Shown: positions 27,754 through 37,435, numbered from the stretch's first letter. The stretch is DNA of 64,000 nucleotides from Promineifilum sp. (GCA_019454405.1 JACFOH010000007.1:22962-86961); one strand, 5' to 3'. Made by a program: numbers and translations. The notes: generated by a model not told the origin, from the letters alone.

Positions 27754-29532
27754 ATGACACGGCCCGAATCAGTGCGCGAGTTTCGCTGGCTGGTTGCTCC
27801 CAAAATGCCGGCCGACTCGTCACTCGAGTCGAGCGGTGACGCCACCCATCCCGTACTCCGTCAGATCTTGTTCAATCGTGGACTGACCCGCCCTGCGGAG
27901 ATTCAGTCGTTCCTGTCTAACCATTATCTGCTGTCACGCGACCCGTTCAAACTAGCGGACATGGATCGCGCGGTGGATCGCATCACTCAGGCAATAAAGA
28001 ATGGCGAGCAGATCGTGGTCTATGGGGACTTTGACGCCGATGGGGTAACGGCGACCGTGTTACTCGTCGAGGCGCTTCGTGATCTGGCTGACGACCGGCG
28101 GCTCATCGTACCTTATATCCCCGATCGAGTTGATGAAGGTTACGGCCTTAACCTGGGGGCGCTAAGCAACCTGCGCGAGGGAGGCGCCAATCTGGTGATC
28201 AGCGTCGATTGCGGCATTCGCTCGCCCATCGAGGCCGCCCACGCGCGAGAGATCGGGCTGGATATGATCATCACCGATCACCACAGTCTGGGACCGGATC
28301 TGCCGGCGGCCGTGGCGATTGTGAACCCAAAGCGACCTGAATCGGACTATCCGGAGCGAATGTTAGCGGGCGTCGGCATCGCTTACAAACTGGCCCAGGC
28401 TGTCCGGCAGGCTATGCCCGATCGAGTTCGTAGCGATGAATCAGATCTGCTCGACCTGGTGGCCATCGGCACGGTCGCAGATCTGGCTCCGTTGGTCGGG
28501 GAGAATCGCAAATTAGTGACCGAGGGTTTGGCCGTCCTGAACGAAGTGCGCCGTCCGGGCCTGGCCGCCCTGATGAACGTCAGCGGTCTACAGCCGGGGC
28601 AATTAACGGCTGAAAATATCGGTTTCGCGCTAGGCCCGCGCATCAACGCGGCCGGCCGTCTGGCGCACGCCTACGACGCCGCGCGATTACTCATCACCAC
28701 CAATACCGTCAACGCGCGGGAATACGCCCTCGCGCTGGACGAGCTTAATCGCGAACGGCAAAGGTTAACGCATCAACTCAGCGTACTGGCGGAGGAGCGC
28801 ATCGATCCAACCGCGCCGATCATCATCACCGGCGATCCACAGTTCAAGTCAGGCATCGTCGGTCTGGTGGCTAGTCGTCTGGCCGAGAAAATCTATAGAC
28901 CAACGATCGTCATGGAAGAGGGCGAAACAGAAAGCCGCGGCTCCTGTCGTTCCATCCCGGAGTTCCATATCACCAAAGCACTCGACGAAGTGGCCGACCT
29001 GCTCGTTCGCCACGGAGGTCATTCCCAGGCCGCGGGGTTCACCATCCGTAACGAAAACCTGCCCGAGTTTACGGCACGTATGACCGAGATCGCCAACGAC
29101 AAGCTAGGCGGCCAGGATCTGCGGCCGGCATTAACCATTGAAGCGGATTTACCCCTCAGACAGGTCGATTGGGCCTTGCACGATACTCTGGGGCAGTTGG
29201 AACCGACCGGCTACGCGAATCCGCAACCTCTGTTGCTTAGCCGGGCGGTAGAAGTCGTCAGTCACCGGCCGGTGGGAACAGACGGCAGCCATTTGCAATT
29301 ATTCGTCGTCGACGCTCATCGTAGCGACTCTGCGCGCTATGGCGGAGGTCGGACACAACCGGGCCAGGCATTCCCGGCTATCGCCTTTCGGCAAGGGAAT
29401 TGGGCTGGAGCGCTGCCACGTTATGTCGATATCGTCTATCGAGTCAACGTCAATCGATGGCAGGGGAAAGCGAATCTGCAACTCGTCGTCGAAGATATCC
29501 AGCCCGCTGAGAACGAGAGTTTATCCATATGA
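27754..29532 (+). CDS. recJ: Single-stranded-DNA-specific exonuclease RecJ
   Basis: A 5'-3' ssDNA exonuclease of the DHH superfamily used in recombination and mismatch repair. It carries motif I VVYGDFDADGVTATVLLVEAL, motif III ITDHHSLG, later motifs (VDLVAIGTVADLAPLVGENR-like), the DHHA1 region with VGLVASRLAEKIYRPTIVM and the RGSCRSI loop, then the OB-fold C-terminal region. Length 592 is typical. The ATG has no clear ribosome binding site. Its stop overlaps the epimerase start (ATGA). Confidence 0.95.
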   Translation: MTRPESVREFRWLVAPKMPADSSLESSGDATHPVLRQILFNRGLTRPAEIQSFLSNHYLLSRDPFKLADMDRAVDRITQAIKNGEQIVVYGDFDADGVTATVLLVEALRDLADDRRLIVPYIPDRVDEGYGLNLGALSNLREGGANLVISVDCGIRSPIEAAHAREIGLDMIITDHHSLGPDLPAAVAIVNPKRPESDYPERMLAGVGIAYKLAQAVRQAMPDRVRSDESDLLDLVAIGTVADLAPLVGENRKLVTEGLAVLNEVRRPGLAALMNVSGLQPGQLTAENIGFALGPRINAAGRLAHAYDAARLLITTNTVNAREYALALDELNRERQRLTHQLSVLAEERIDPTAPIIITGDPQFKSGIVGLVASRLAEKIYRPTIVMEEGETESRGSCRSIPEFHITKALDEVADLLVRHGGHSQAAGFTIRNENLPEFTARMTEIANDKLGGQDLRPALTIEADLPLRQVDWALHDTLGQLEPTGYANPQPLLLSRAVEVVSHRPVGTDGSHLQLFVVDAHRSDSARYGGGRTQPGQAFPAIAFRQGNWAGALPRYVDIVYRVNVNRWQGKANLQLVVEDIQPAENESLSI

Positions 29533-30500
29533 CCATTCTTGTGACCGGCGCGGCCGGGTTCATTGGCAGCCATCTGGCTGAGCGACTCTGCCAGCGTGGC
29601 GATACCGTCATCGGCCTCGACAATTTCAACGATTATTACGATCCCGCCCGCAAGCGCGCCAACGAACATCGGCTGAACACTTATCCGAATTTCCGCATGA
29701 TCGAGGCGGACGTACGTGACCGGGACCGGCTATTCGAATTATTCGCAACAGAGAAGATCACTGCTGTAGCGCACCTGGCGGCGATGGCCGGCGTTCGTAA
29801 CGCCGTTCTGAACCCCGATCTGTACGTCAATGTCAACCTGAACGGCACCCAAAATTTGTTCGATGCGAGTCGCGCCGGCGGCGGCGTCGATAATTTTGTG
29901 TTGGCGTCAACTTCTTCGGTCTACGGCAACACCACGCGAATTCCCTTCGTGGAAGACGATCCTTGCGACCGGCCACTCCAGCCCTATGCCGCCGCCAAAC
30001 GCGCGGCCGAGATCCTGGGCTTCAGCTATCACCACCTCTTTGGGTTAAACCTCACCATCCTGCGATTCTTCACCGTCTATGGCCCCAACGGGCGACCGGA
30101 TATGATGGCCTACTTGCTCGCCGACAGCATCGTCAAGGGCCGGGAGATACCGCTCTACGACAACGGGCAAATGTATCGTGACTGGACCTATGTCGATGAC
30201 ACTGTCAGCGGCATCGTCAGCGCGCTCGATCGGCCGCTTGGTTATGAGATCATCAACCTCGGCCGCGGCGAACCGGTCCTGTTAAGCGATTTTGTGGCAA
30301 TTATGGAGAATCTGAGCGGACGGAAGGCCAACGTCGTGCCGGCGCCCCGGCTGGCGGCCGATTTCCCACGTAATGAAGCCAACATTGACAAGGCCCGCCG
30401 CCTGCTCAATTACAACCCCGTCGTCCCCGTGACCGAAGGCGTGCGACGTTTCTGGGAATGGTATCAAGCGAATGACAGTGAACAGAACCAAACGGCCTGA
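29529..30500 (+). CDS. NAD-dependent sugar epimerase (UDP-glucuronate 4-epimerase-like)
   Basis: A short-chain dehydrogenase of the extended type acting on nucleotide sugars. The NAD-binding motif is TGAAGFIGSHLAERL at the N-terminus. The catalytic Ser/Tyr/Lys set is in STSSVYGN and PYAAAKRAAE. The stretch LNPDLYVNVNLNGTQNLFDAS and the sugar-site region RFFTVYGPNGRPDMM follow. The phrase YYDPARKRAN and its overall look fit UDP-GlcA/UDP-Glc 4-epimerases, but the substrate is inferred. It overlaps recJ by 4 bp and RNase D by 29 bp. Confidence 0.88.
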   Translation: MTILVTGAAGFIGSHLAERLCQRGDTVIGLDNFNDYYDPARKRANEHRLNTYPNFRMIEADVRDRDRLFELFATEKITAVAHLAAMAGVRNAVLNPDLYVNVNLNGTQNLFDASRAGGGVDNFVLASTSSVYGNTTRIPFVEDDPCDRPLQPYAAAKRAAEILGFSYHHLFGLNLTILRFFTVYGPNGRPDMMAYLLADSIVKGREIPLYDNGQMYRDWTYVDDTVSGIVSALDRPLGYEIINLGRGEPVLLSDFVAIMENLSGRKANVVPAPRLAADFPRNEANIDKARRLLNYNPVVPVTEGVRRFWEWYQANDSEQNQTA

Positions 30501-31662
30501 GACACACAGCAAACCCGATATGGGCAACCAATCGTCCCCAACCACCCTGCCACCCTCCCGCTATGTCGCCGACACCGACGCCTGGGCTGCCTGTCTGCGC
30601 GATCTTCAGGTCGCTTCGCGGCTAGCCATCGATCTGGAGGCGAACAGCATGTTTGCCTACCGTGAGCGCGTCTGCCTTATCCAGGTTTCGACAGAGACCA
30701 CCGACTATATCATCGATCCCACCCAATCTATCGACCTAAGCGGCCTGGGGGAGATCGTCGCCAATCCTGCCGTCGAGAAGGTATTCCATGCCGCCGAGTA
30801 CGATCTCATCCTGATGCGGAGAGATTATGGCTGGCGCCTTCATAATCTGTTCGACACGATGTGGGCGGTACGAATCCTTGGCTATTCCCAGATGGGCCTG
30901 GCCGGTCTGCTGGAAAGATTTTTCGGTGTTCAAACCAGCAAACGCTTCCAGAAGGCTAACTGGTGCCGCCGGCCACTGTCAGCGGCCGAGCTGGCTTACG
31001 CCCAGATGGATACCCACTATCTCTTGCCGTTGCGCGACCGTTTGGCGGCCGAACTGGAAGCCGGCGGCCACGCCTCGGAAGCGGCCGAAATATTTCGGGA
31101 GCAATCCGACGTACGGCTGCCCAATAATGGCTTTGATCCGGACGGCTTCTGGTCCCTAAACGGGACGCTTGACCTGAGGCCGGAACAACAGTCCGTTCTG
31201 AAGGAGCTATATCTCTTCAGGGATCGCGAGGCCAAGCGTCGCAACGTCCCCCACTTCAAGGTGATGGGTGACCGGACCTTGCTGGAAACGGCCGACAAGA
31301 TGCCGACCAGCTTCAACGAGCTGGCCGACGTCCACGGCATGACCAAACAGCAATTGCAACGTTATGGGCGGACAATGCTCGGTCTGATCGCCGGAGCTCG
31401 CCAAGCCTCACCGCCAAAGCCGCCCAAGCGGACGCCCCGGCCACCGGAACACGTTCTCAATCTCTACGACCGTGTGCATCGTTGGCGAAAAGCACGCGCG
31501 CAAGAGCGCGGAGTGGAATCGGACGTCATTATCAGTCGCGACTCTCTCTGGTCGATCGCCCACGCCAATCCCCAGTCGATAGATGAACTTGCCGCGCTCG
31601 GCGCCCTCGGCCCCTGGCGGCTGGAAACATACGGTGAAGACATTTTGCGCCTGCTCAGATAA
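30472..31662 (+). CDS. rnd: Ribonuclease D (3'-5' exonuclease with HRDC domains)
   Basis: A DEDD-type exoribonuclease for tRNA and stable RNA 3' ends. The exonuclease domain carries DLEANS (Exo I), FHAAEYDLILM (Exo II, with D) and YAQMDTHYLLPL (Exo III, Tyr and Asp). Two helical HRDC domains follow, the first around LKELYLFRDREAKRRNVPHFKVM and the second near the C-terminus (DRVHRWRKARAQERGVESDVIIS). 396 residues. ATG 30472 overlaps the epimerase; ATG 30520 is also possible. Confidence 0.92.
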   Translation: MTVNRTKRPETHSKPDMGNQSSPTTLPPSRYVADTDAWAACLRDLQVASRLAIDLEANSMFAYRERVCLIQVSTETTDYIIDPTQSIDLSGLGEIVANPAVEKVFHAAEYDLILMRRDYGWRLHNLFDTMWAVRILGYSQMGLAGLLERFFGVQTSKRFQKANWCRRPLSAAELAYAQMDTHYLLPLRDRLAAELEAGGHASEAAEIFREQSDVRLPNNGFDPDGFWSLNGTLDLRPEQQSVLKELYLFRDREAKRRNVPHFKVMGDRTLLETADKMPTSFNELADVHGMTKQQLQRYGRTMLGLIAGARQASPPKPPKRTPRPPEHVLNLYDRVHRWRKARAQERGVESDVIISRDSLWSIAHANPQSIDELAALGALGPWRLETYGEDILRLLR

Positions 31663-31711
31663 TAATTACGAGCTATTGCCTTCTCGCCAAGGCAGGAAGA
31701 GAAACAAATAA

Positions 31712-33121
31712 ATGGACATCACATTTTATGGCGCGGCCCGCACGGTGACCGGATCGCAACACTTGCTCGACATCAACGGCCACCGGATCTTGCTCGATTG
31801 CGGCCTCTATCAGGGCCCGCGCAACGAGAGCAAGGAACGCAACCGGCATTTGCCGTTCGACGCGCGGTCGGTAGATGTGATGATCCTCTCCCATGCCCAC
31901 ATCGACCATAGCGGCAATATCCCCAATCTTGTCAAAAATGGCTTCACCGGCCAAATCATCTGCACCTTCGCCACGCGCGACCTGTGCAACATCATGCTCC
32001 GTGATAGCGCCAAAATACAGGAAGGTGATGTTGAATATCTGAACAAAAAGCGCCAACAGCAAGGGCTGCCGCTCCTGGAGCCGCTCTACACAATGGCCGA
32101 CGCACTGAAAAGCCTGAAGCGCTTTGTAAGCATCGGCTATGAACATCCCTACCACGTCGCCCCGGGCGTGACCCTGACTTTCTACGACGCGGGCCACGTC
32201 CTCGGATCGGCGATTACCGTCCTGGATATCGAGGATGAAACCACCAGAGAATCGAAGCGACTAGTCTTCACCGGCGATCTCGGCCGCGCCGGCCGGCCGA
32301 TCCTCAACGACCCGGCTCAATTGGACCGGGCCGATATCCTTATCATGGAAAGCACCTACGGCAACCGCGATCACCCGAGCGACCAGGATACCGACGAAAT
32401 GCTCAAGGACGTCATCCGCGACACGATACGGCGAGGCGGCAAGGTGATTGTGCCGGCTTTTGCCGTCGGCCGGACGCAAGAGCTGGTCTACCGGTTGAAC
32501 AATCTGGTTGAAAGCGGCGAGCTGCCTTCTGACCTGGCGGTCTATGTCGACAGTCCCTTGGCCATTGACGCCACGAGCGTCTTCAAAGCGCACCCCGAGG
32601 CTTATGATGAGGAGGCAGCCAACATGCTGCTGACCGACCATGATCATAATCTATTCGGCTTCCGAATGATGCACTACACCCGCTCGACCGAGGAATCCAA
32701 AGCCCTCAACAGTCTGAAGCGGCCGGCCGTCATTATCAGCGCCAGTGGTATGGCCGAGGCCGGGCGCATTCTGCATCACCTCAAGAATAATGTTGAGGAC
32801 GGGCGCAACACTATTTTGATCACCGGCTTTCAGGCGCCCAACACACTCGGTCGCCGCATTGTCGAGAAACAAAAGCGGATCCGAATCTTCGGCGAAGAGT
32901 ACGATCTGCGGGCGCAGGTCGTCAATCTGACGGGCATGAGCGGGCACGCCGACCGAACAGAGTTACTGGCCTGGGCCGATCATCTGAAGCCGCGTCCCGG
33001 CCATACATTCCTTGTTCACGGCGACCCGGACGCGGCCTTTGAGCTGGCCGGCAGGCTACGCAAGGATTTGGGCTTTCCTCAGGTAGAGGTGCCCGAGTTA
33101 GGCCAGCGGTTTACCCTATAA
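31712..33121 (+). CDS. MBL-fold beta-CASP ribonuclease (CPSF-73/RNase J-like family)
   Basis: A zinc-dependent RNA nuclease of the metallo-beta-lactamase/beta-CASP group, like archaeal and bacterial CPSF homologues. The metal site is in [13 protein letters not shown]; further motifs are [18 protein letters not shown] and ESTYGNRDH. The beta-CASP insert has [18 protein letters not shown] and [15 protein letters not shown], and the C-terminal motif is [12 protein letters not shown]. The ATG has AGGAAGAG upstream. 469 residues. Converges on the kbl-like gene, overlapping by 11 bp. RNase D just upstream suggests an RNA-processing pair. Confidence 0.93.
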   Translation: MDITFYGAARTVTGSQHLLDINGHRILLDCGLYQGPRNESKERNRHLPFDARSVDVMILSHAHIDHSGNIPNLVKNGFTGQIICTFATRDLCNIMLRDSAKIQEGDVEYLNKKRQQQGLPLLEPLYTMADALKSLKRFVSIGYEHPYHVAPGVTLTFYDAGHVLGSAITVLDIEDETTRESKRLVFTGDLGRAGRPILNDPAQLDRADILIMESTYGNRDHPSDQDTDEMLKDVIRDTIRRGGKVIVPAFAVGRTQELVYRLNNLVESGELPSDLAVYVDSPLAIDATSVFKAHPEAYDEEAANMLLTDHDHNLFGFRMMHYTRSTEESKALNSLKRPAVIISASGMAEAGRILHHLKNNVEDGRNTILITGFQAPNTLGRRIVEKQKRIRIFGEEYDLRAQVVNLTGMSGHADRTELLAWADHLKPRPGHTFLVHGDPDAAFELAGRLRKDLGFPQVEVPELGQRFTL

Positions 33122-34301
33122 CGCCCAACTCTCGCCCAACCCGGTTGAACGTCTCCAAGGCCGTCTCGATGTCGCTCAGGCTATGGGCGGCCGAGTTCAT
33201 AACCCGGATACGCGCCTTACCCTTGGCCACGGTCGGATAGCCGATAGCCATCGCGAACACCCCTTCTTCGAAGAGGCGGCGGCTGAACTGCTGAGCCAAC
33301 GACGCTTCGCCTAACATAACCGGGACGATCGGAGTCTGGCTGAAGCCGGTGTCGAAGCCCATCGCCTGCATCTCCTTGCGGAACAGGCCGGCATTGGACC
33401 ATAGACGATCGATTAGTTCGGTCGATTCACTCAGAATCGCCACCGATTCGATACAGGCCGCTGTATCGGGCGCAGTCATGGCGCTGCTGAAAAGGAACGG
33501 CCGTCCCCGCTGGCGCAGCCATTCGATGATGATCGCTTTACCGGCCACCAGTCCGCCCACGACGCCGAAAGCTTTGCTCAACGTGCCTACTTCGACATCG
33601 ACGCGGCCGTGCAAACCAAAGTGATCGACAATGCCGCGGCCGCCCTGCCCCAACACCCCTTCTCCATGAGCGTCGTCGACCATCAGCATAATGCCGTGCT
33701 CTTCGGCTACCTCGGTGATCTTATCCAGAGGAGCGATATCACCGTCCATGCTGAACACGCCATCAGTGATGATCATCCGGCGTTTAAAATCATCTCGGCC
33801 GGCGATCTTTTGGCGTAAATCGTCAACATTGTTATGGGTGTAACGAATCACTTCGGCGCGGCTCAACCGGCAGCCATCGATAATACTGGCGTGATTGAGT
33901 TCGTCGGAGAAGATGAGGTCTCCAGGTCCGACGAGGGCGGGAATCGTCGCCAGATTGGCCGTAAAGCCGCTCTGGAAAGTGATGCAGGCTTCGGCGCGCT
34001 TGAATTCAGCCAATTTCTGTTCAAGTTGCGTATGGAGCGACATCGTCCCAGCGATGGATCTGACCGCGGCCGGGCCTACCCCGAAAGCCTCGATACCTCG
34101 TTGAGCGGCTTCGCGAATTCGCGGGTGGTTGGCCAAGCCAAGGTAATTATTGGCGCAGAAATTGAGTAGCCGGCGGCCGTCGATGGTCACCCAGGCATCC
34201 ACCGGCGATTCAATGGTGCGGATATAATTATAAAGGCCGGCCGCTTTCAAACTATCGATTTCTTCCTGCAGCCATGCGGTGCGTCCATCTTGCGTTGTCA
34301 T
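33111..34301 (-). CDS. kbl: 2-amino-3-ketobutyrate CoA ligase (glycine C-acetyltransferase)
   Basis: A PLP enzyme of the alpha-oxoamine synthase family, which in threonine breakdown converts 2-amino-3-ketobutyrate and CoA to glycine and acetyl-CoA. It contains [27 protein letters not shown], the [10 protein letters not shown] loop and the PLP-lysine motif [12 protein letters not shown]. The N-terminal [30 protein letters not shown] style fits KBL better than AONS (BioF), but the two are close and no threonine dehydrogenase or biotin genes are nearby. AGGGAGA lies 7 nt before the ATG. Confidence 0.87.
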   Translation of the reverse strand: MTTQDGRTAWLQEEIDSLKAAGLYNYIRTIESPVDAWVTIDGRRLLNFCANNYLGLANHPRIREAAQRGIEAFGVGPAAVRSIAGTMSLHTQLEQKLAEFKRAEACITFQSGFTANLATIPALVGPGDLIFSDELNHASIIDGCRLSRAEVIRYTHNNVDDLRQKIAGRDDFKRRMIITDGVFSMDGDIAPLDKITEVAEEHGIMLMVDDAHGEGVLGQGGRGIVDHFGLHGRVDVEVGTLSKAFGVVGGLVAGKAIIIEWLRQRGRPFLFSSAMTAPDTAACIESVAILSESTELIDRLWSNAGLFRKEMQAMGFDTGFSQTPIVPVMLGEASLAQQFSRRLFEEGVFAMAIGYPTVAKGKARIRVMNSAAHSLSDIETALETFNRVGRELGVIG

Positions 34302-34346
34302 GTCACTATCTCCCTACATCGTTCATTGAGGCTTAATACAGGGCGA

Positions 34347-34376
34347 TTGACGATCGCCTTATCTCTCGAGTATACT
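34347..34376 (+). promoter_or_regulatory. Promoter of the HNH nuclease gene; likely leaderless transcript
   Basis: TTGACG (34347-34352), an 18-bp spacer and TATACT (34371-34376). The expected transcription start (about 34383) is 3 nt before the ATG at 34386, so the mRNA would have almost no leader. This also argues against the longer ORF from 34290. Confidence 0.7.
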
Positions 34377-34385
34377 CTCACGGGT

Positions 34386-34907
34386 ATGAGCAGTAATGGC
34401 GTATTGCAAGAGCCAGTGCTCATTCTGAACGTGACATACGAACCCATGCACGTTTGCAGCACGAAGCGCGCTCTGGCTCTGGTACTTTCTGGTAAAGCTG
34501 AAGTCGTCGTCAATGGTCGGGGGACCGTTCGTAGCGCTACCGCTATATTTGAAATCCCCTCTGTCATCAAACTAAGTTACATGGTACGGCGGCCCCGGCC
34601 GCGGATTGCGTTGTCCAAGCGCGAGATCCTGCGACGCGACGAGTACACATGCCAGTATTGCGGCCGCAAGACGCGCACTCTGACGCTCGACCACGTCATT
34701 CCCCGACGGGTAGGAGGCGCGCATACCTGGGAAAACCTGGTGGCTGCCTGCCCATCATGCAACCGGCGAAAGGGTGGCTATATGCCGGCCGAAGCCAATA
34801 TGATGCCGCGGCGAATCCCATTCGAGCCAAGCCCTTCGGCCGCCTACCGCTTCGGGGGTCTTCTCGAGCAACGCCGGGAGTGGGCCCAGTTCATCGAGGG
34901 CTGGTAA
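34386..34907 (+). CDS. HNH endonuclease family protein
   Basis: A 173-residue protein widely found as a stand-alone HNH protein in Chloroflexota, Cyanobacteria and Actinobacteria; its cellular role is unknown. The N-terminal domain reads VLILNVTYEPMHVCSTKRALALVLSGKAEVV. The HNH domain is RRDEYTCQYCGRKTRTLTLDHVIPR followed by GGAHTWENLVAACPSCNRRKG. This gives two CxxC zinc pairs and His/Asn/His-type catalytic positions. The promoter just upstream fixes the ATG at 34386. Confidence 0.9.
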   Translation: MSSNGVLQEPVLILNVTYEPMHVCSTKRALALVLSGKAEVVVNGRGTVRSATAIFEIPSVIKLSYMVRRPRPRIALSKREILRRDEYTCQYCGRKTRTLTLDHVIPRRVGGAHTWENLVAACPSCNRRKGGYMPAEANMMPRRIPFEPSPSAAYRFGGLLEQRREWAQFIEGW

Positions 34908-34948
34908 CCAGAGCAACCTCACCCACATCCCATATCTATTGAAACCTA

Positions 34949-35464
34949 TTAAGGTTCGGCCTCGCCTGTCCTGCCCGTCCCGCTCTTCACAGTTCCGTTC
35001 GCGTTTTCCCGTGCCAGCGTGATGATTCGATCCAGGCCCTTATCGATCACCTCGCTAAGGCTTGAATACATCCGTTGATATTCTTCAAACGGGCCGCCAT
35101 AGGGATCGGGGACGTCATAGCTATGATCGATCATCTCCGTGAGCATAAAGACCTTGTGGGCATAGGCATGGAATTCAGCCCGCAAGGCTTCCGCGTGACC
35201 TGTCTCCATTGTGAGCACCAGATCGGCATCGCGCACATATCGCTCGTCGACCATCCGGGACCGATGGTCGGTGATGTCAACCCCATTTTGCTGCATCACC
35301 TCAATGCTATATCGAGAAGCTCCACGCGAGACCATAGCCCATGTCCCAGCGGAGCTAACCGTCCAATCGCTCAACCCTCGCTGCCGGAGCCGGTCGCGCA
35401 ACAGGGCGGCGGCGACCGGCGACCGGCAGATATTGGCCGTACAGATAATGAGAATATTGGCCAT
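34949..35464 (-). CDS. Low-molecular-weight protein tyrosine phosphatase
   Basis: A 171-residue LMW-PTP. The catalytic CX5R loop is at the N-terminus (CTANICRS after ILII), and the general-acid region is DPYGG near residue 125. This family includes arsenate reductases and capsule-regulating phosphatases; the DPYGG acid loop points to the phosphatase branch. The substrate is unknown. The gene converges with the HNH gene, and the long-HPF gene lies just upstream. Confidence 0.92.
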   Translation of the reverse strand: MANILIICTANICRSPVAAALLRDRLRQRGLSDWTVSSAGTWAMVSRGASRYSIEVMQQNGVDITDHRSRMVDERYVRDADLVLTMETGHAEALRAEFHAYAHKVFMLTEMIDHSYDVPDPYGGPFEEYQRMYSSLSEVIDKGLDRIITLARENANGTVKSGTGRTGEAEP

Positions 35465-35483
35465 ATACAGCTACAGAACGTCT

Positions 35484-36041
35484 CTAACCCATTTCGGGTT
35501 GGAGCAATCCAAACGACCCGTCACGACGACGATAGAGCACGTTCACCGCGTCGTCGTTAGCGTTGAAAAATACGTAGAAATCGTGGCCAAGCAGTTCCAT
35601 CTGATCGATGGCCTCCTCCGGGGACATGGGGTGGAGGGCAAAGCGCTTGAAACGCACAATGTCCTGCTCTTCCTCGACAAATTCTTCGGCGATCGGTAAA
35701 GGCTCGCCCAGCTCCAGTTCTTCCCCTTTACCGCGCACCTTACGCCGTTTCTTGCCCCGATAACGTTCAATCTGGCGGTAAAGTTTGTCTACAACGGCAT
35801 CAATGGCGGCAAACATATCGCTGTTTCGTTCTTCAGCACGAAGGATAGTGCCGCGCTCATCGCGAATGGTGATCTCCGCTACATGACGCTGAACGGCGCT
35901 GCGCGTGTTTTCCATGGCTAGTTCGACCTGAACACTGGAAAGATTAGGGAGATAGCGATCCAACCGCGCCGTTTTCTTCTCCACATAATCGCGCAACCGT
36001 GGAGTTACTTCCATATTATTTGAGAAGATCTGTAGTTCCAT
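35484..36041 (-). CDS. hpf: Ribosome hibernation promoting factor, long form
   Basis: Binds the 30S decoding region and dimerises 70S ribosomes to 100S in stationary phase. The N-terminal S30AE domain opens MELQIFSNNMEVTPRLRDYVEKK and has the RAEERNSDMFAAIDAVVDKLYRQIERYR helix. The C-terminal dimerisation domain is present (FALHPMSPEEAIDQMELLGHDFYVFFNANDDAVNVLYRRRDGSFGLLQP). The 185-residue length identifies the long HPF class. Confidence 0.95.
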   Translation of the reverse strand: MELQIFSNNMEVTPRLRDYVEKKTARLDRYLPNLSSVQVELAMENTRSAVQRHVAEITIRDERGTILRAEERNSDMFAAIDAVVDKLYRQIERYRGKKRRKVRGKGEELELGEPLPIAEEFVEEEQDIVRFKRFALHPMSPEEAIDQMELLGHDFYVFFNANDDAVNVLYRRRDGSFGLLQPEMG

Positions 36042-36150
36042 ATAGCTACACCTGTTCCTTTGGATAAATTTTGGTGAGAACCAAATCAGCCAATCGGCTT
36101 ACGTTCGAATGAGTCTATATCACGACCGAATTGTCGCCATTATCCCATGA

Positions 36151-36891
36151 CTAGCTAACCCGCGCCAAACAATAGGCCGAGACGCTTGCCGCGCCGGCGG
36201 ATAACAAGGCTTCGGCCGCCGACCGCATAGTGGCGCCGGTGGTCAACACGTCATCGACCAGCAATATATGGTGGCCGGCAACGCATGGATCGGCCGAGAA
36301 AGCGCCGCGCACGTTGTCGCGTCGCTCCTCCGGCCCCAGGCCAACCTGCGGTATTGTGTGACGCACTCGATGCAGGGCCTTGGGCGCAAAGGCAATACCC
36401 AGAGCCTGGCTCAACGGGCGCGCCAGCAACGCGGATTGATTATAGCCGCGTCGCCTCTGCCGCCGCGGATGCAACGGGATGGGCAGGACAAGATCAAGCG
36501 GCTGCTCCCAGGCAGGCCACCCAGTGATCAGATATTCAGCCAATGGTTCCGCCAGGGCGAAATACCCCTCATATTTGAATCGGTGGATCACCTGATCGAG
36601 CGGGCTCTGATAGCGTAATGGAGCGCGCATCTGCGCCACAGGCGAAGGGTGTTGCCGACACTCTTGGCAAAGTCCGTCATGAGCATGTTCAACGGCGAAC
36701 TTCTGAAAACGGCCACATCGGAAGCAAATAGAGTCAGGCACGGCAACCATCTGGCCCCGGCAATCGGAGCACAAGATCGGCCCCATCCGCCGGCAATGAA
36801 CACAGACAGGCGGGAATACGACATCCCATACGAATGCCAGCCAGTGACGCAATCGAGCGCCGGTGTTGGCCCGGGCCTCAGGATCAATCAC
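36151..36891 (-). CDS. comF: ComF family phosphoribosyltransferase-like protein
   Basis: ComF proteins are needed for DNA uptake in transformable bacteria. The N-terminus has zinc-type cysteine pairs (CVHCRRMG, CSDCRGQ, CFRCGRF, CQECRQ). The middle and C-terminal part is a PRTase-like domain with the PRPP loop VLLVDDVLTTGATMRSA and the RRRGYNQSALLARPL segment. The start is a GTG at 36891 whose GTGA overlaps the stop of the upstream small gene, so translation is coupled. 246 residues, full length. Confidence 0.92.
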   Translation of the reverse strand: MIDPEARANTGARLRHWLAFVWDVVFPPVCVHCRRMGPILCSDCRGQMVAVPDSICFRCGRFQKFAVEHAHDGLCQECRQHPSPVAQMRAPLRYQSPLDQVIHRFKYEGYFALAEPLAEYLITGWPAWEQPLDLVLPIPLHPRRQRRRGYNQSALLARPLSQALGIAFAPKALHRVRHTIPQVGLGPEERRDNVRGAFSADPCVAGHHILLVDDVLTTGATMRSAAEALLSAGAASVSAYCLARVS

Positions 36892-37193
36892 GATGGTGGG
36901 TGAATCAATTCAGCGACGATCGCTTCAAGCAGTTGACGCCTCTCCGAACGATTAGCGACAATTCCTTGTTCTTCCAAAAGAGCGTCGATACGGTCGTGGG
37001 CATAAGAACGCAGTTGGGCAGGATGATCAATATCGCCGGTTAGCCTGAGTTCTTCACGAATCCGATCGGACAATTTATTCTTCAGTTCCAGAAAAGCGTC
37101 GCGCATACCTTGTGTGGGCGAATCCCGACGAACACGAATCTCGTGTAATTCATCCATATTGGCTGCTTCATCTTTATCCGGCTTTGCCGCCAT
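36888..37193 (-). CDS. Small protein resembling the isolated N-terminal domain of a CpaF/TadA secretion ATPase
   Basis: 101 residues from ATG 37193, chosen because AGGGAG lies 7 nt upstream; the frame is open to 37256 but that overlaps the Flp pilin gene. From about residue 35 on, its all-helical sequence (LELKNKLSDRIREEL, then RSYAHDRIDALLEEQG and RSERRQLLEAIVAEL) resembles the helical domain preceding the motor of CpaF. It stops just where the GxGPLE segment would begin. No Walker motif follows; comF starts instead with a GTGA overlap. It lies between a Flp pilin gene and comF. The CpaF resemblance is by eye; no function is assigned. Confidence 0.65.
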   Translation of the reverse strand: MAAKPDKDEAANMDELHEIRVRRDSPTQGMRDAFLELKNKLSDRIREELRLTGDIDHPAQLRSYAHDRIDALLEEQGIVANRSERRQLLEAIVAELIHPPS

Positions 37194-37228
37194 CGCTACA
37201 CTCCCTGGACACCTTGCAATAAAAAGCA

Positions 37229-37393
37229 CTAGCTGCCGATAAGTTGGCGAATCCATTCAGCGGCGTTGTTCAGCCATTCGCCAATATACGGCCCCAACAG
37301 AGCCAGGACCGCGATCAAAACAACCGCTATCAGGACCAATACCAGCGCATAATCGATTAAGGTTCTATTGTTCTTGTTCTGAGAGAAGCCCAT
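37229..37393 (-). CDS. Flp/Fap-type pilin-like microprotein
   Basis: A 54-residue ORF. Its short basic N-terminus (MGFSQNKNNR) is followed by TLIDYALVLVLIAVVLIAVLALLG and a 15-residue tail ending IRQLIGS. This is the class IVb Flp pilin layout: an acidic residue plus Tyr (here Asp-Tyr; usually Glu-Tyr) opening a single hydrophobic helix that ends in LLGP.IG. GGAGG lies about 9 nt before the ATG. The downstream gene resembles a CpaF N-terminal domain and the next is comF. Pilus assembly genes (prepilin peptidase, full CpaF, TadB/C) are not in the window. Confidence 0.75.
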   Translation of the reverse strand: MGFSQNKNNRTLIDYALVLVLIAVVLIAVLALLGPYIGEWLNNAAEWIRQLIGS

Positions 37394-37435
37394 TCTCCCA
37401 TTCCTCCACGATAGTCGACCCGACGAAAGCAGCGA

